64,000 bases of DNA, taken from Shewanella donghaensis. GTDB lineage: Bacteria > Pseudomonadota > Gammaproteobacteria > Enterobacterales > Shewanellaceae. The position numbers were made by a program, and so were the translations under genes. The DNA lies in contig NZ_CP041783.1 of NCBI RefSeq assembly GCF_007567505.1, forward strand, positions 186,001 to 250,000, read 5' to 3'. Under the pieces are notes generated by a model, which made no database searches, was not told where the DNA came from, and saw only the letters and a list, made by a program, of their open reading frames with translations. Shown here piece after piece: positions 10,117 through 18,900 of this stretch (positions are counted from its first letter, which is position 1; each line of letters begins with the position of its first letter).

Positions 10117-10631
10117 AGGAACCTCAAAAGTTAATTGAGACGATAATAGTCCTGTAAAAATTAACTAGCGAGTGAGTATTAAGACATCAGGTATGTCCAT
10201 TAACGACAAACCTGAATGTTAACTTTGAATCTTGAGCCTGAGTTTAACTATTGCAAGGAAGGTGTTGTGTCTGTATGACTCTTGTTGATCGTGCATGAGA
10301 TGTTGGTTGTTATTTTCAAACGATTAAAATTGATGGTGTTTCAGTAAGGTATTGAATTAAAGCTACAAAAATATTTAGGTATATTTGTCCAGGACAGAGT
10401 TGGGTAAGCTTAAACACAATCATCGAGCACACTATTTAGGGAAGAAAAAGTCATCCAATAACATGATCCAATAAACTACCATATAGAATTGACTCTGACT
10501 CTACTAGTTAAGCATACCAAATCAACTTGGACAGGTATTAACCAACTTGGATTGGTATCAATCAAGTCCAACAAGTGATTGATGCCCAGCAAAATACTAA
10601 AACGTTATATCTTGGTAACGGATTGAGCACA
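10117..10631. other. Intergenic region with an imperfect 20-bp-period repeat
   Basis: About 515 bp with no convincing gene. At 10523-10540 and 10543-10560 the 18-base motif CAACTTGGAxxGGTATxA occurs twice in tandem (three differences), and an inverted relative (ATACCAAATC) lies at 10514. It could be an operator or a small dispersed repeat. The rest is featureless to the eye. Confidence 0.4.
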
Positions 10632-11024
10632 ATGAAAGTAATATATTTAATTCTGTTACCATGGTTCTCCTTTTTTATAGGTGATTATATTTATGGCTCA
10701 AGTCATCTTATGTTTCACCATCTTTGCGAAAAGACCTTTCTAGGGTGCCAAGAATTAAACTTTGTTAGCTTTGCTATAAAAGGGCTAGTTTGTGGTAGCT
10801 TGGCTTGTATTGTATCCAGAGATAAATGGGAGAAGGTGGCTTTCAACTTATCAATATTTTCACTATTAACTATCTATACATTAGGCTTAATCTGTGGACA
10901 CAAAATATTGGAGTCATTATTGGATGATTATTATTGGTTTACTTTAATCACTCCTTTTTGCCTGTTCACCTTGATTTCTATTAAGCTGATAATATTAATA
11001 AAATTTATATATAACAAAAATTAA
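10632..11024 (+). CDS. Small hydrophobic membrane protein of unknown function
   Basis: 130 residues from the ATG at 10632; a GTG 19 codons upstream is possible but would put a polar stretch before the first membrane segment. Four hydrophobic segments are visible (about residues 1-22, 42-65, 72-95, 103-128), with a Cys-containing loop near residue 35 (CEKTFLGCQ). No family recognised. It is a single gene with a weak ribosome-binding site, and codon use is AT-rich compared with the flanking genes. Confidence 0.55.
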   Translation: MKVIYLILLPWFSFFIGDYIYGSSHLMFHHLCEKTFLGCQELNFVSFAIKGLVCGSLACIVSRDKWEKVAFNLSIFSLLTIYTLGLICGHKILESLLDDYYWFTLITPFCLFTLISIKLIILIKFIYNKN

Positions 11025-11117
11025 AGTCGGAATGGTAAAAGTTTACTCAATTCAATTTTTCACATTTTAGTCAATGGTTACTTTCCAGTTAACGTGGAAT
11101 CACATGCACAGGTATAT

Positions 11118-11597
11118 ATGCGATATATTGCTTTAATTTTCGTGTTAGTTTTATTTTCTTCTCCTATTTTCGCTAAAGTTGATTTAGTAAAAGTAGATAA
11201 ATCTGACAATAAAATGTACTTACTTAATAACGGTAAAGTTATTAAGGAGTACCAAGTTGCTTTTGGCAGAAATCCCAAAGGGCATAAAGAGCAAGAGGGT
11301 GATCAAAAAACTCCAGAGGGTAGTTACACCTTAGATTATAAAAAAGAAGATTCATCATTTTATAGAGCGATGCACATTTCATATCCTAATGTTCAGGATA
11401 ATCAGAATGCTAAATCTAAGGGCTTCTCAGCTGGCGGTTTTATTATGGTGCATGGTCAGCGAAATTGGCTTGGGTGGTTTTCTTCAATTACACAAAAGTA
11501 CAATTGGACAAATGGTTGCATTGCTTTAACTAATTCAGAAATGGATGAGTTTATGGATTTAGTGGAAATAGGTACTGAAATCTATATCGAGTGGTAA
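11118..11597 (+). CDS. Secreted L,D-transpeptidase (YkuD fold, YafK-like)
   Basis: These enzymes make or cut L,D cross-links in peptidoglycan in the periplasm. The 159-residue protein has a clear signal peptide (RYIALIFVLVLFSSPIFA) and a compact YkuD domain: LVKVDKSDNKMYLLNNGKV, KTPEGSYTLDY, GFIMVHGQ and the catalytic Cys in WTNGCIALTN (about residue 135). The ATG at 11118 starts the signal peptide; the upstream in-frame GTG is not needed. It appears to be a lone gene. Confidence 0.85.
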   Translation: MRYIALIFVLVLFSSPIFAKVDLVKVDKSDNKMYLLNNGKVIKEYQVAFGRNPKGHKEQEGDQKTPEGSYTLDYKKEDSSFYRAMHISYPNVQDNQNAKSKGFSAGGFIMVHGQRNWLGWFSSITQKYNWTNGCIALTNSEMDEFMDLVEIGTEIYIEW

Positions 11598-11710
11598 AGC
11601 ATGTCGTAAGGGATTTAAACAAAAATAAAATAGTTAGCAGCTTTCGTTGATCAACATTTTATCCAATAATTATTTATCATTATTAGGGCTTTATATGCCT
11701 AGGAGCATTA

Positions 11711-12028
11711 ATGTCAGTTATCGCTAAAACACCAAAACCGCCTTACTTTGCTGTTATTTTTACTTCTACACGAACAGAAGGAGATAATGGTTATGATGAG
11801 ATGGCAAGTAGAATGGTTGAGCTTGCAGAGCAGCAATCAGGATTTTTGGGTATAGAATCAGCAAGAGAGAATGTTGGAATAACGGTTTCATACTGGGCAG
11901 ATCTTGATTCAATTAAAAGCTGGAAAGCTAACTCAGAACACTTAGATGCCCAAAAAACTGGGCGTAAGTCTTGGTATGATTCATTCAAGGTTCGTATATC
12001 TAAAGTGGAACGAGATTACGGCATCTAA
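11711..12028 (+). CDS. ABM-superfamily (antibiotic biosynthesis monooxygenase-like) protein
   Basis: A 105-residue single-domain protein of the dimeric alpha/beta-barrel type: YFAVIFTSTRTEG, then a helix (YDEMASRMVELAEQQSGFLG) and SYWADLDSIKSWKANSEH, the usual ABM pattern. It may be a small oxygenase or a haem/aldehyde-handling protein; the substrate is unknown. It has its own start with an AGGAG-like site a few bases ahead (CTAGGAGCATTA) and no obvious partner gene. Confidence 0.75.
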   Translation: MSVIAKTPKPPYFAVIFTSTRTEGDNGYDEMASRMVELAEQQSGFLGIESARENVGITVSYWADLDSIKSWKANSEHLDAQKTGRKSWYDSFKVRISKVERDYGI

Positions 12029-12111
12029 TAAGCCATTTAGTAGGACAATTTTTTATGCCCCATTCCTTGCTAGGGATGCCAATTCGCTGATTTCAACTTA
12101 CTGAATAATTT

Positions 12112-12450
12112 TCAGTCCATTCGGGTAATAAAGGTTTGCTCGTCATCAACAAAAGCCACAAAGCCGCCGTGATAGATAAATACCCGACCTCGCCCCTCAA
12201 CTATACAGGCAAGCTGTGGGTTCAAATCTTCTTCGTTATCCAGGCTTTGAAAAGTGCCGGTATCGGTGATTACGCCGCTGAGTGTAGGCAAATATCCATA
12301 ATTGCGCTTGGCTTGATCAATCAGGTTCAATTCGCTGTCGGTAGAGAAGCAAAAGGGGATCGCACCTGCTTCTTCGATAAATAAAGGTTTCAGTTCTTCA
12401 AAACCTGTAATCACCAGCCAGTCGATACCGTTAACATGATGGATAAACAT
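12112..12450 (-). CDS. Conserved-looking cytoplasmic protein of unknown function
   Basis: 112 residues with no signal peptide or membrane span, rich in aromatic and acidic residues (HHVNGIDWLVITGFEELK, and near the end GGFVAFVDDEQTF). I recognise no family. A GAGAGA sequence sits just upstream of the ATG, and the reading frame is intact with plausible codon use, so it is probably a real gene. Confidence 0.55.
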   Translation of the reverse strand: MFIHHVNGIDWLVITGFEELKPLFIEEAGAIPFCFSTDSELNLIDQAKRNYGYLPTLSGVITDTGTFQSLDNEEDLNPQLACIVEGRGRVFIYHGGFVAFVDDEQTFITRMD

Positions 12451-12489
12451 AGAGTCTCTCGGTTATTCTAGTGCGGATATTTTATCACT

Positions 12490-12672
12490 ATTAGGGGAGA
12501 ACGTAGTAGAGATTTAGTTGCTAAAGTTTTATCCGGACATTCATTTGGCCAACTTGAAATACGTCTTTGTTCATTTCTTTACAACTACAATCGTGTTAAG
12601 CATATCCAGCCAAAAACAGACATTGAAGTTCAATTTGAGATAACACGATCCGCTACCTTGGAGTTGAATTAG
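12490..12672 (+). pseudogene. Remnant of a DDE transposase C terminus
   Basis: An open stretch without a start codon reads RGERSRDLVAKVLSGH, then FGQLEIRLCSFLYNYNRVKH and QPKTDIEVQFE before a TAG. The F..YNYNR.KH..P pattern is that of the C terminus of integrase-core (rve-type) transposases. No N-terminal part is present. This marks an old insertion-sequence scar; the IS family cannot be fixed. Confidence 0.5.
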
Positions 12673-13097
12673 AAGACGCATTGTTACTTTCAGAAGGCAC
12701 AGATTGTTAGTCGAAATAAACCCTGTTTTGTAAGGTTTCCATTAATCGCTATTCTGATAAATTTTTGCCCCAAATCTAGTTTGCGATATTGAACAAAACA
12801 AAGTCGTGGTATTTAGTTCACACCAGATTTAGACCGTAGGTTTCCATCCTTTATTTCCAAACTTGGTTTGAATCAAAGTCGTGGCGCTTCACCCACACTA
12901 GACCAAAAGGGTATCAACAGCAATACCCTCTTGGATCACCCCGCAGCCCCTAACGAAAAATGCTGAAAAACGCATGATTTTCGATGGGGATTGATCCAGC
13001 TTTGGACTTCGTTTGTATCCGTCTTCGGTCATTGTCGAAAAGCCCTAACGAAAGTTAGCTTGGATATGTGGGTCAGTGTAAACTCTATACCATTGCA
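12673..13097. other. Decayed non-coding stretch with a 75-bp-spaced repeat
   Basis: No gene is visible. The 11-mer CAAAGTCGTGG occurs at 12799 and 12874, each followed by a degenerate ...CACAC...TAGACC tail, so about 45 bp is imperfectly duplicated. Next to it is a small hairpin-rich patch near 12930-13050. It follows the transposase remnant, consistent with a degraded mobile region. Confidence 0.4.
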
Positions 13098-13364
13098 CTA
13101 GAGCCTAATTTCTAGCTCATTTATGCCCAGAAATGATAAATCTATTCTTTTGATACCTTCGCTTAAAAAGCACGTTAACCTAGGGTTGTTAGATCCATTG
13201 AACATAATTCTTATATCAGTTTCACTATCGACCTGAAAATCAAAATCGTGGGTCAAAAATAATGTGCCTTGAGAACTCAAATCAAGTTTCTCAATATCGT
13301 ATTGCAGATTGTTTCCAATCAGAGTTTTAGATTTGAGCGATTTGAGATGAAATTTAAGTTTCAA
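13098..13364 (-). CDS. Possible small hypothetical protein (weak)
   Basis: An 88-codon frame starting at TTG (KLKFHLKSLKSKTLIGNN, later QVDSETDIRIMF). It has no good ribosome-binding site and no recognisable domain. The sequence looks protein-like (alternating beta-type hydrophobics) but it lies at the edge of a decayed region and could be a fragment. Confidence 0.25.
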   Translation of the reverse strand: MKLKFHLKSLKSKTLIGNNLQYDIEKLDLSSQGTLFLTHDFDFQVDSETDIRIMFNGSNNPRLTCFLSEGIKRIDLSFLGINELEIRL

Positions 13365-13458
13365 TCTTAGGTAACTTCATTTGAGTTTTGTTAATAAATA
13401 GTTACTATGGAGGTGACGCTTACAGATATTTATAATTAATAAGAATTAGAGGTTTAGC

Positions 13459-13947
13459 ATGTCAGATGAACAAACAACCATTGCGACACCGTTACATGGG
13501 TTTAATACTCCACAACGTTATTTTGTCGGCTATACCTTAGCCATTTTAGTCGATTTATTGGTGCTAAATTTATTCGCTGAATTTTGGCAGCACATTAATG
13601 TATCTTCATTTTCAGTGTCATTATTGGTCGCGATTTTATTACAGCTGTTATTAAAACTCACCATAGCTCTGGAGCATAAAATTGCAGATTATTTTAAAGC
13701 TAAACCAGGCAAAGCACCGAAGGTGTATCGAGCATTGAGCACCTGGGCAATTTTGTTTTTCTCTAAAATCATCATGCTTGAAGTGATTGATTTATCATTT
13801 GGCGACAGCATTACTTTCACTGGACCTTTCAACGGTTTAGTCGCATTTTTTGCATTGGTATTTGGAATATTGATTGCAGAGTTTATTGTATCGAAAATAT
13901 ACTTTTCATTACGAGATAAGCCTGAGGAAGAGGTTGCTGCTAAATAA
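13459..13947 (+). CDS. Four-span inner-membrane protein, function unknown
   Basis: 162 residues with four hydrophobic segments (about 22-45, 52-72, 92-112, 122-148) and a charged, acidic C-terminal tail (RDKPEEEVAAK). Between spans 2 and 3 is a conserved-looking EHKIADYFKAKPGKAPK loop. I do not recognise the family. It has AGAGG 6 bases ahead of the ATG and stands alone. Confidence 0.65.
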   Translation: MSDEQTTIATPLHGFNTPQRYFVGYTLAILVDLLVLNLFAEFWQHINVSSFSVSLLVAILLQLLLKLTIALEHKIADYFKAKPGKAPKVYRALSTWAILFFSKIIMLEVIDLSFGDSITFTGPFNGLVAFFALVFGILIAEFIVSKIYFSLRDKPEEEVAAK

Positions 13948-14046
13948 TCATCGATGTAAACGATTAATTTTATTTAAGCGCAGAAGGCTTATGATTATTT
14001 AAGTTTATGATTATTATAGTCTTTAATTTATCGATTTATTTTAGGC

Positions 14047-14082
14047 AAAAAAAATGAGTAAACCTAATTGTGGTTTACTCAT
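14047..14082 (-). terminator. Hairpin terminator, probably for the minus-strand peptidase gene
   Basis: An 11-bp perfect stem (ATGAGTAAACC / GGTTTACTCAT) with a 7-base loop. The A run on its left reads as a T run on the minus strand, so it suits the S33 peptidase gene ending 155 bp upstream on that strand; it may also stop plus-strand reading from 13459-13947. Confidence 0.65.
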
Positions 14083-14236
14083 ATAAATTCACTAGTTCAC
14101 AACATAAAGGGCGGAACAAGGTTGATTATGGGCTAACTTACTTAACTCAAAATTAATTTAGCTTTTGGTACTACGCCCAAAATGTGACCTGTAACGGCTT
14201 TTGATAAATATGTGTCATATAGAGTGCAAAATTCAG

Positions 14237-15535
14237 TTATCTAATCGATTTTTTACGACTTAATGAAATAAGCCTATCTAATATATGCTCACCATCGATA
14301 CGAATACCATTATGTTCGTACTCCGATGTTATCCAATATGTCAGGTTATCCACTAACTGAGCTGTCTCTAAACTGTAATTCATATCAACATACATATCTT
14401 CGCTATAAATTGCCGCAGTCACTGGGACTTTGTTTTGCAATAAAACATCGACATCATAAAGGTTATTCCAATCGGATTTTGCGGCAATGATTTCAGCGAC
14501 GGCCTTAAGGGGCTTTAATTGTTCAAATTGATCAAAAAACCATGGGTAAATCATCTCTCCGGTAAACAGCAAGCGTTGGCCTTTTTGGTAGTTAAACTTA
14601 GGGAACTGCTCACGCACTCGATGTGCTGACCAATTTGCGCCCCGTTGATGAAATTGTTGGCAATAAATTGATTCGTGCATCAAAGCAAAAATAGGGTTGG
14701 TGTTATAGTCTAAAAACTGACTGAATTGATGTAAAAATAGTGGATTTATCTTTCGACCTTGAGCGGTATTAATAAGTGCTTGTTCAAGCAAGTAGTATAC
14801 GGCTTCAGGGCCTTGCTCCATGCCAATGTTGACACCTAGCAGTTGTAGCATTTCTACTGTTAGCTTTTCGCCAGTTGCCAGTATCACATCATTTTCGCTG
14901 ATAAAGTCAGCGAGTTCAGCGATGAGAATGTCGGCATCTTTAAAGCGATGATAAAAATCATTGTTTTTAGTGATAACGCGCTTATAAGTCGCTTTGTACA
15001 CATCATCAGCTTGGCGAGTTAAAGAAGGAATGCCACCAGTAATAAATGCTTCAGTCAGTGCTTCTGGTGCGGCACTTAAATATTGCAGAACACAGAAACC
15101 GCCAAAACTTTGCCCAAGGATGCTCCAAGGTTGGTTATTGGCTAGCTCAGCTCGAATCACCTCAGCATCTCTGATGATATTATCGGCTCTAAACTGGCAA
15201 ACGTAGTCGGCTTGCTCTTGTGGCGTTAAATGTTCAAGTGTCGTGGTGTTAATTAAGCTAGATAAGCCTGTGCCACGTTGATCCAGTAATAGTACGCGAT
15301 ACTCTTTTAATGCACGTTTAATCCAACCATTATTTTCAACCGGTCTTACGGCGCCAAAACCAGGTCCACCCTGGAAAAATACCAGGTAGGGTAGTGATAG
15401 GTGCTGGTTTTCAGTGCTGACGATTTCACGTACAAAAATAGAGAGTTGTTCACCTTCAGGCTGTTGATAATCTAACGGAACGTTGAAAAAATGTTTTTTG
15501 GAGACGATCCCAGAAAGAATATTGTCTATTTGCAT
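14237..15535 (-). CDS. Prolyl aminopeptidase-like alpha/beta hydrolase (peptidase family S33)
   Basis: 432 residues, the length of type-2 proline iminopeptidases that release N-terminal proline from peptides. Visible: the oxyanion GGPGFG (residues 56-61), DQRGTGLS (85-92) and the nucleophile elbow GQSFGGF with Ser143; a large helical cap follows. The C-terminal His is likely in DGEHILD. An upstream in-frame start at 15598 is rejected because the 15535 ATG has an AGG-type site ahead and aligns with the family start. No signal peptide, so cytoplasmic. Confidence 0.85.
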   Translation of the reverse strand: MQIDNILSGIVSKKHFFNVPLDYQQPEGEQLSIFVREIVSTENQHLSLPYLVFFQGGPGFGAVRPVENNGWIKRALKEYRVLLLDQRGTGLSSLINTTTLEHLTPQEQADYVCQFRADNIIRDAEVIRAELANNQPWSILGQSFGGFCVLQYLSAAPEALTEAFITGGIPSLTRQADDVYKATYKRVITKNNDFYHRFKDADILIAELADFISENDVILATGEKLTVEMLQLLGVNIGMEQGPEAVYYLLEQALINTAQGRKINPLFLHQFSQFLDYNTNPIFALMHESIYCQQFHQRGANWSAHRVREQFPKFNYQKGQRLLFTGEMIYPWFFDQFEQLKPLKAVAEIIAAKSDWNNLYDVDVLLQNKVPVTAAIYSEDMYVDMNYSLETAQLVDNLTYWITSEYEHNGIRIDGEHILDRLISLSRKKSIR

Positions 15536-15804
15536 GGTGTGCCTGTGAATAATAGAGTAGATAAAGGTGGTATTGTAGAAAGGTTCGTCGCTAGTCACAA
15601 TGAAAATGTTTTGTTACGTGAATGAAATAGCTTTGTTTTAGGGATTTATGGTTTTTAGGCCAATCTATGATGGGTTCAATTGACTCAGTCAATTAGCCGC
15701 TGGGTTTTATTTCTTTAATCTTATAGATAGATCAAACATTTTCTTTAGCTTTAAAGCATAATGACTTATCGCCAGCCTTTGCTTATTTTTGAGGATAAAA
15801 AGTA

Positions 15805-16449
15805 ATGAAGTATCAAATCATTCCAGTAACCCCGTTTCAGCAAAATTGCAGCGTTATTTGGTGTGAAAAAACCAAGCTTGCGGCAGTGGTTGATCCCGGT
15901 GGCGACATTGACAGAATCGTTACTGAAGTTAATAAGTTAGGCTTAACCTTAGAAAAAATATTATTAACCCATGGGCATATTGATCATGTCGGTGGTGCTA
16001 AAAACCTTTCAAACCAGTTAAACATTCCTATCATTGGGCCACATATTGCAGATAAGTTTTGGTTAGAAGGTTTAGCGAAACAAAGCCAGAACTTTGGTTT
16101 TCCTCATATTGATTCTTTCGAACCCACAGAGTATTTAGCTGAAGGCGATGAAGTGACTATCGGTGAGCAGCAATTGGCAGTGTTGCATTGTCCTGGTCAC
16201 ACCCCTGGTCACATTGTTTTTCATTCTGCGGAGTCAAATCTTGCCTGGGTCGGTGACGTGCTATTTAGAAGCTCAATTGGCCGAACTGATTTTCCACAAT
16301 CTGATCATCAGCAGCTTATTCATTCTATTACCCAAAAACTTTGGCCATTAGGTGAAAAAATCAGCTTTATTCCTGGTCACGGACCCATGTCTACATTTGA
16401 AGATGAGCGCCAGCACAATCCTTTCGTGGCAGACCAATTACTGATGTAA
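15805..16449 (+). CDS. Metallo-beta-lactamase-fold hydrolase, YcbL/glyoxalase II-like
   Basis: 214 residues with the full metal-binding set: THGHIDHVGG (His56, His58, Asp60, His61), HCPGHTPGH and WVGDVLF, plus a late PGHGP His. This is the glyoxalase II-like YcbL group, thought to hydrolyse thioesters such as S-lactoylglutathione. Cytoplasmic, single gene, TTGAGG-type ribosome site upstream of the ATG. Confidence 0.85.
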   Translation: MKYQIIPVTPFQQNCSVIWCEKTKLAAVVDPGGDIDRIVTEVNKLGLTLEKILLTHGHIDHVGGAKNLSNQLNIPIIGPHIADKFWLEGLAKQSQNFGFPHIDSFEPTEYLAEGDEVTIGEQQLAVLHCPGHTPGHIVFHSAESNLAWVGDVLFRSSIGRTDFPQSDHQQLIHSITQKLWPLGEKISFIPGHGPMSTFEDERQHNPFVADQLLM

Positions 16450-16522
16450 ACCTGCATAACCTTGTAGCGGCTGAATTAGCATAAAACGTTACATTTTTAA
16501 TTTTGATGATGACTATTCCTCT

Positions 16523-16553
16523 AAACCAGCAAGCAGCCTGACTTGCTGGGTTT
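16523..16553 (+). terminator. Probable terminator hairpin after the YcbL-like gene
   Basis: AAACC-AGCAAG pairs with CTTGCTGGGTTT (one unpaired base) around an 8-base loop, followed by a short T-containing tail. The stem is good but the T tract is poor. Confidence 0.45.
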
Positions 16554-16706
16554 GTCATTGTTACTATTGCCACTCCCTATTTCTGCCTTCAATTGACTTA
16601 ACGCAATAGATCTTTGCATTCTTTACCTGCTTTGTTAGCTTATAACCATTAACTGAATTAGCCTTGGATTAAAAATAGGGCTATTGACTGATGTCATACT
16701 AAAGCT

Positions 16707-17801
16707 ATGTCATTGGATAAATCAGATTGCTGGCAGGGACTCATGGCACATCATTTATTAACTTTGTTAGATATTTGGGCTGAAACAGCACAACAAGACT
16801 GGACGCTGGCGGTGATCACTTCTGTTGAAGGTTCATCATATAGAAAGCCCGGCGCGATTATGTTGTTTGATCCATTAGGTAAAACGTTGGGGATGCTCAG
16901 TGGTGGCTGTTTAGAAGCTGATTTACGTCGTCATGCCCAAAAAGCGATTCAAACCCAAGAAGTACAGCAGTTAACTTATGATGCCACTGACGAAAACGAC
17001 ACCAGTTACCAATTGGGTTGTGGTGGCTTAGTTAATATCATGATGGTGCCATTGCTTGCCGATAATCAGTACCTAGGCTTACCTGAGTTACATCAACAAC
17101 TCACTCGGGGCGGTAAAGGCACTTATCAACTCACAATTGCTAAGCAAGGTGCTCATGCTAGCCAGGTGAATGGACTGTTTGTTGTTAATGACGCATTACT
17201 TAACCCAGCTAACGTGCTTAAATCAGATGCGCCTAAATTAAAATCGTCAGCCCAGCTGACTATTGAAAACGATATTGAAATCTTAAAAGTTCCGCTGCGA
17301 AGTCCCTTTCATATAGGTGTTTTTGGTGGCGGATTGGATGCACAGCCCTTGGTGACAATTGCACACCAACTTGATTGGAAGGTGACTGTATTTGATAGCC
17401 GCTCTGCTTATGCCAGAAGTTATGATTTTCCTGTCGCTAAAATTTGTAAAACGCCAATTGAGCAACTCGAAGCAGATGAATTAAACCATCTCGATGCGGC
17501 TGTGATTATGAATCACAATTTAGACATGGATGCTAAAGCGCTGAAATTACTGCAACTCACTGATATTGCTTATATTGCGCTTTTAGGTCCTACTCATCGC
17601 AGAGATAAAGTTTTACTAAAAAGTGAGTTATCAGTTGATGATTTTAAAGGCTTTTTCTCAGCGCCTGCGGGCCTTGCATTAGGCGGCGAACTACCCAGTT
17701 CCGTTGCCCTAAGTATTTTATCTCAATGCCATGGTGTTCTTCATCATGGACTTAAACAACAAGATAAGTTATCTAGTTTGGATAAGGTTATGTCATCTTG
17801 A
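16707..17801 (+). CDS. XdhC/CoxI-family molybdenum hydroxylase maturation protein
   Basis: XdhC proteins bind molybdenum cofactor, help its sulfuration and insert it into xanthine-dehydrogenase-type enzymes. N-terminal XdhC/CoxI domain: AVITSVEGSSYRKPGAIML, LSGGCLEADL, LGCGGLVNIMMVPL; C-terminal Rossmann domain: HIGVFGGGLDAQPLV, AVIMNHNLDMD, YIALLGPTHRRDK. 364 residues. An alternative ATG at 16743 fits family alignments equally well and has AGGGA ahead. It is the first gene of a four-gene hydroxylase operon; the next gene overlaps by 4 bp. Confidence 0.88.
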   Translation: MSLDKSDCWQGLMAHHLLTLLDIWAETAQQDWTLAVITSVEGSSYRKPGAIMLFDPLGKTLGMLSGGCLEADLRRHAQKAIQTQEVQQLTYDATDENDTSYQLGCGGLVNIMMVPLLADNQYLGLPELHQQLTRGGKGTYQLTIAKQGAHASQVNGLFVVNDALLNPANVLKSDAPKLKSSAQLTIENDIEILKVPLRSPFHIGVFGGGLDAQPLVTIAHQLDWKVTVFDSRSAYARSYDFPVAKICKTPIEQLEADELNHLDAAVIMNHNLDMDAKALKLLQLTDIAYIALLGPTHRRDKVLLKSELSVDDFKGFFSAPAGLALGGELPSSVALSILSQCHGVLHHGLKQQDKLSSLDKVMSS

Positions 17802-18430
17802 GTCAATTACCTTTAGCACCTAAAGTTGTCTCTGTGATGTTAGCTGCCGGTGGCAGTCGCCGTTTTGATGGTACAAAGTTGGCTGCGAAATTAGGTCATA
17901 AAACCCATGCTCAGAGTATCATTCAACATACCTTTTCTACGTTAACAGAAGCAACAACACAGTTGGACATAGCGCCACCAGTGGTGGTTTTAGGCGGGCA
18001 TAAAAATAGGTTAATGCCTTTACTGCCTAAGGATACTCTGGTTTTGGAGAATAACGACTGGTCTACAGGATTGGCAAGTTCAGTTGCGATGGCGGCATAT
18101 TACGCTCACTCTCAACACGCTGATGCAATGCTGCTGACATTAGCTGATCAAGTGGCCATTTCTTATCTACACTATTTAAGTCTTTATCGAATTTATTGCC
18201 AGTTTGGCAAAACAACAGCCGCCTATTATCAACAAAGTTTTGGTGTTCCAGCCATTTTCCTTGCTAAAGACTTTAAGGCCTTGCAACAACTTAAAGGTGA
18301 TAGCGGTGCAAAAAAAATATTAAAACAACATTCAAATAATCAACAATTGGTGGTTTTTCCTTTAGAGCAAGCCGCGATTGATATTGATACTAAAGCCGAT
18401 CTTAGCTTGTGGTTGGCTAACAAGGAGTAA
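17798..18430 (+). CDS. MocA-like molybdopterin cytidylyltransferase
   Basis: MobA/MocA-like nucleotidyltransferase that would attach CMP to molybdopterin, the cofactor form used by xanthine-dehydrogenase-family enzymes. It has the nucleotide-binding LAAGGSRRFDGTK (residues about 15-27), a MLLTLADQV Mg-binding patch, and FGVPAIF, then KGDSGAKK, typical of MocA. 210 residues. It begins at TTG inside the XdhC stop (4-bp overlap) and ends 3 bp before the iron-sulfur subunit, so translation is coupled. Confidence 0.85.
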   Translation: MSQLPLAPKVVSVMLAAGGSRRFDGTKLAAKLGHKTHAQSIIQHTFSTLTEATTQLDIAPPVVVLGGHKNRLMPLLPKDTLVLENNDWSTGLASSVAMAAYYAHSQHADAMLLTLADQVAISYLHYLSLYRIYCQFGKTTAAYYQQSFGVPAIFLAKDFKALQQLKGDSGAKKILKQHSNNQQLVVFPLEQAAIDIDTKADLSLWLANKE

Positions 18431-18433
18431 GTT

Positions 18434-18898
18434 ATGACACAAAAAACACAAACTTTGCTGGTAAATGGCAGAAACTTTAGTCTCGATGCTGATCCCAATA
18501 TGCCTATATTATGGGCTTTACGGGATATTCTAGGCTTAACAGGCACTAAGTTCGGCTGCGGCGCAGGCTTATGTGGTGCATGTACTATTCATCTTGACGG
18601 CGAACCTGTTCGAGGTTGCCTCACTAGTATTAAACAAGCTGTAGGAAAAAAAATCACCACCATTGAAGGGCTTGAAGCCGATAATCTAAAAGCGGCCTGG
18701 GTTGAACATAACGTACCGCAATGCGGTTATTGCCAAGCGGGGCAACTCATGTCGGCGGCAGCATTATTAAAAACCACAGCTAAGCCAACTGAAGCACAGA
18801 TCGATAAAGCGATGACAGGTAATATTTGTCGTTGCGGTACATATCCACGTATTAAAGCGGCCATATTTACTGCTGCTAATAGCAAAGTAGGGGCGTAA
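18434..18898 (+). CDS. 2Fe-2S subunit of a molybdenum hydroxylase (IorA-like)
   Basis: Small electron-transfer subunit with two 2Fe-2S clusters. The ferredoxin-type cluster uses the cysteines of [16 protein letters not shown] (about residues 38-53); the second, helical domain uses CGYCQAGQ and [11 protein letters not shown]. 154 residues is standard for the IorA/CoxS family. It precedes the large subunit by 2 bp. No signal peptide; it is probably exported piggyback with the Tat-dependent large subunit. Confidence 0.92.
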   Translation: MTQKTQTLLVNGRNFSLDADPNMPILWALRDILGLTGTKFGCGAGLCGACTIHLDGEPVRGCLTSIKQAVGKKITTIEGLEADNLKAAWVEHNVPQCGYCQAGQLMSAAALLKTTAKPTEAQIDKAMTGNICRCGTYPRIKAAIFTAANSKVGA

Positions 18899-18900
18899 TT

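Noticed and set aside
11510..11540. Loss of the usual HGC motif in the L,D-transpeptidase
   Set aside because: TxGCIAL is a normal variant in the YafK-like branch, so the enzyme is probably active.
16450..16706. Molybdenum cofactor riboswitch ahead of the hydroxylase operon
   Set aside because: Only a simple hairpin is visible; the conserved Moco aptamer core was not found.
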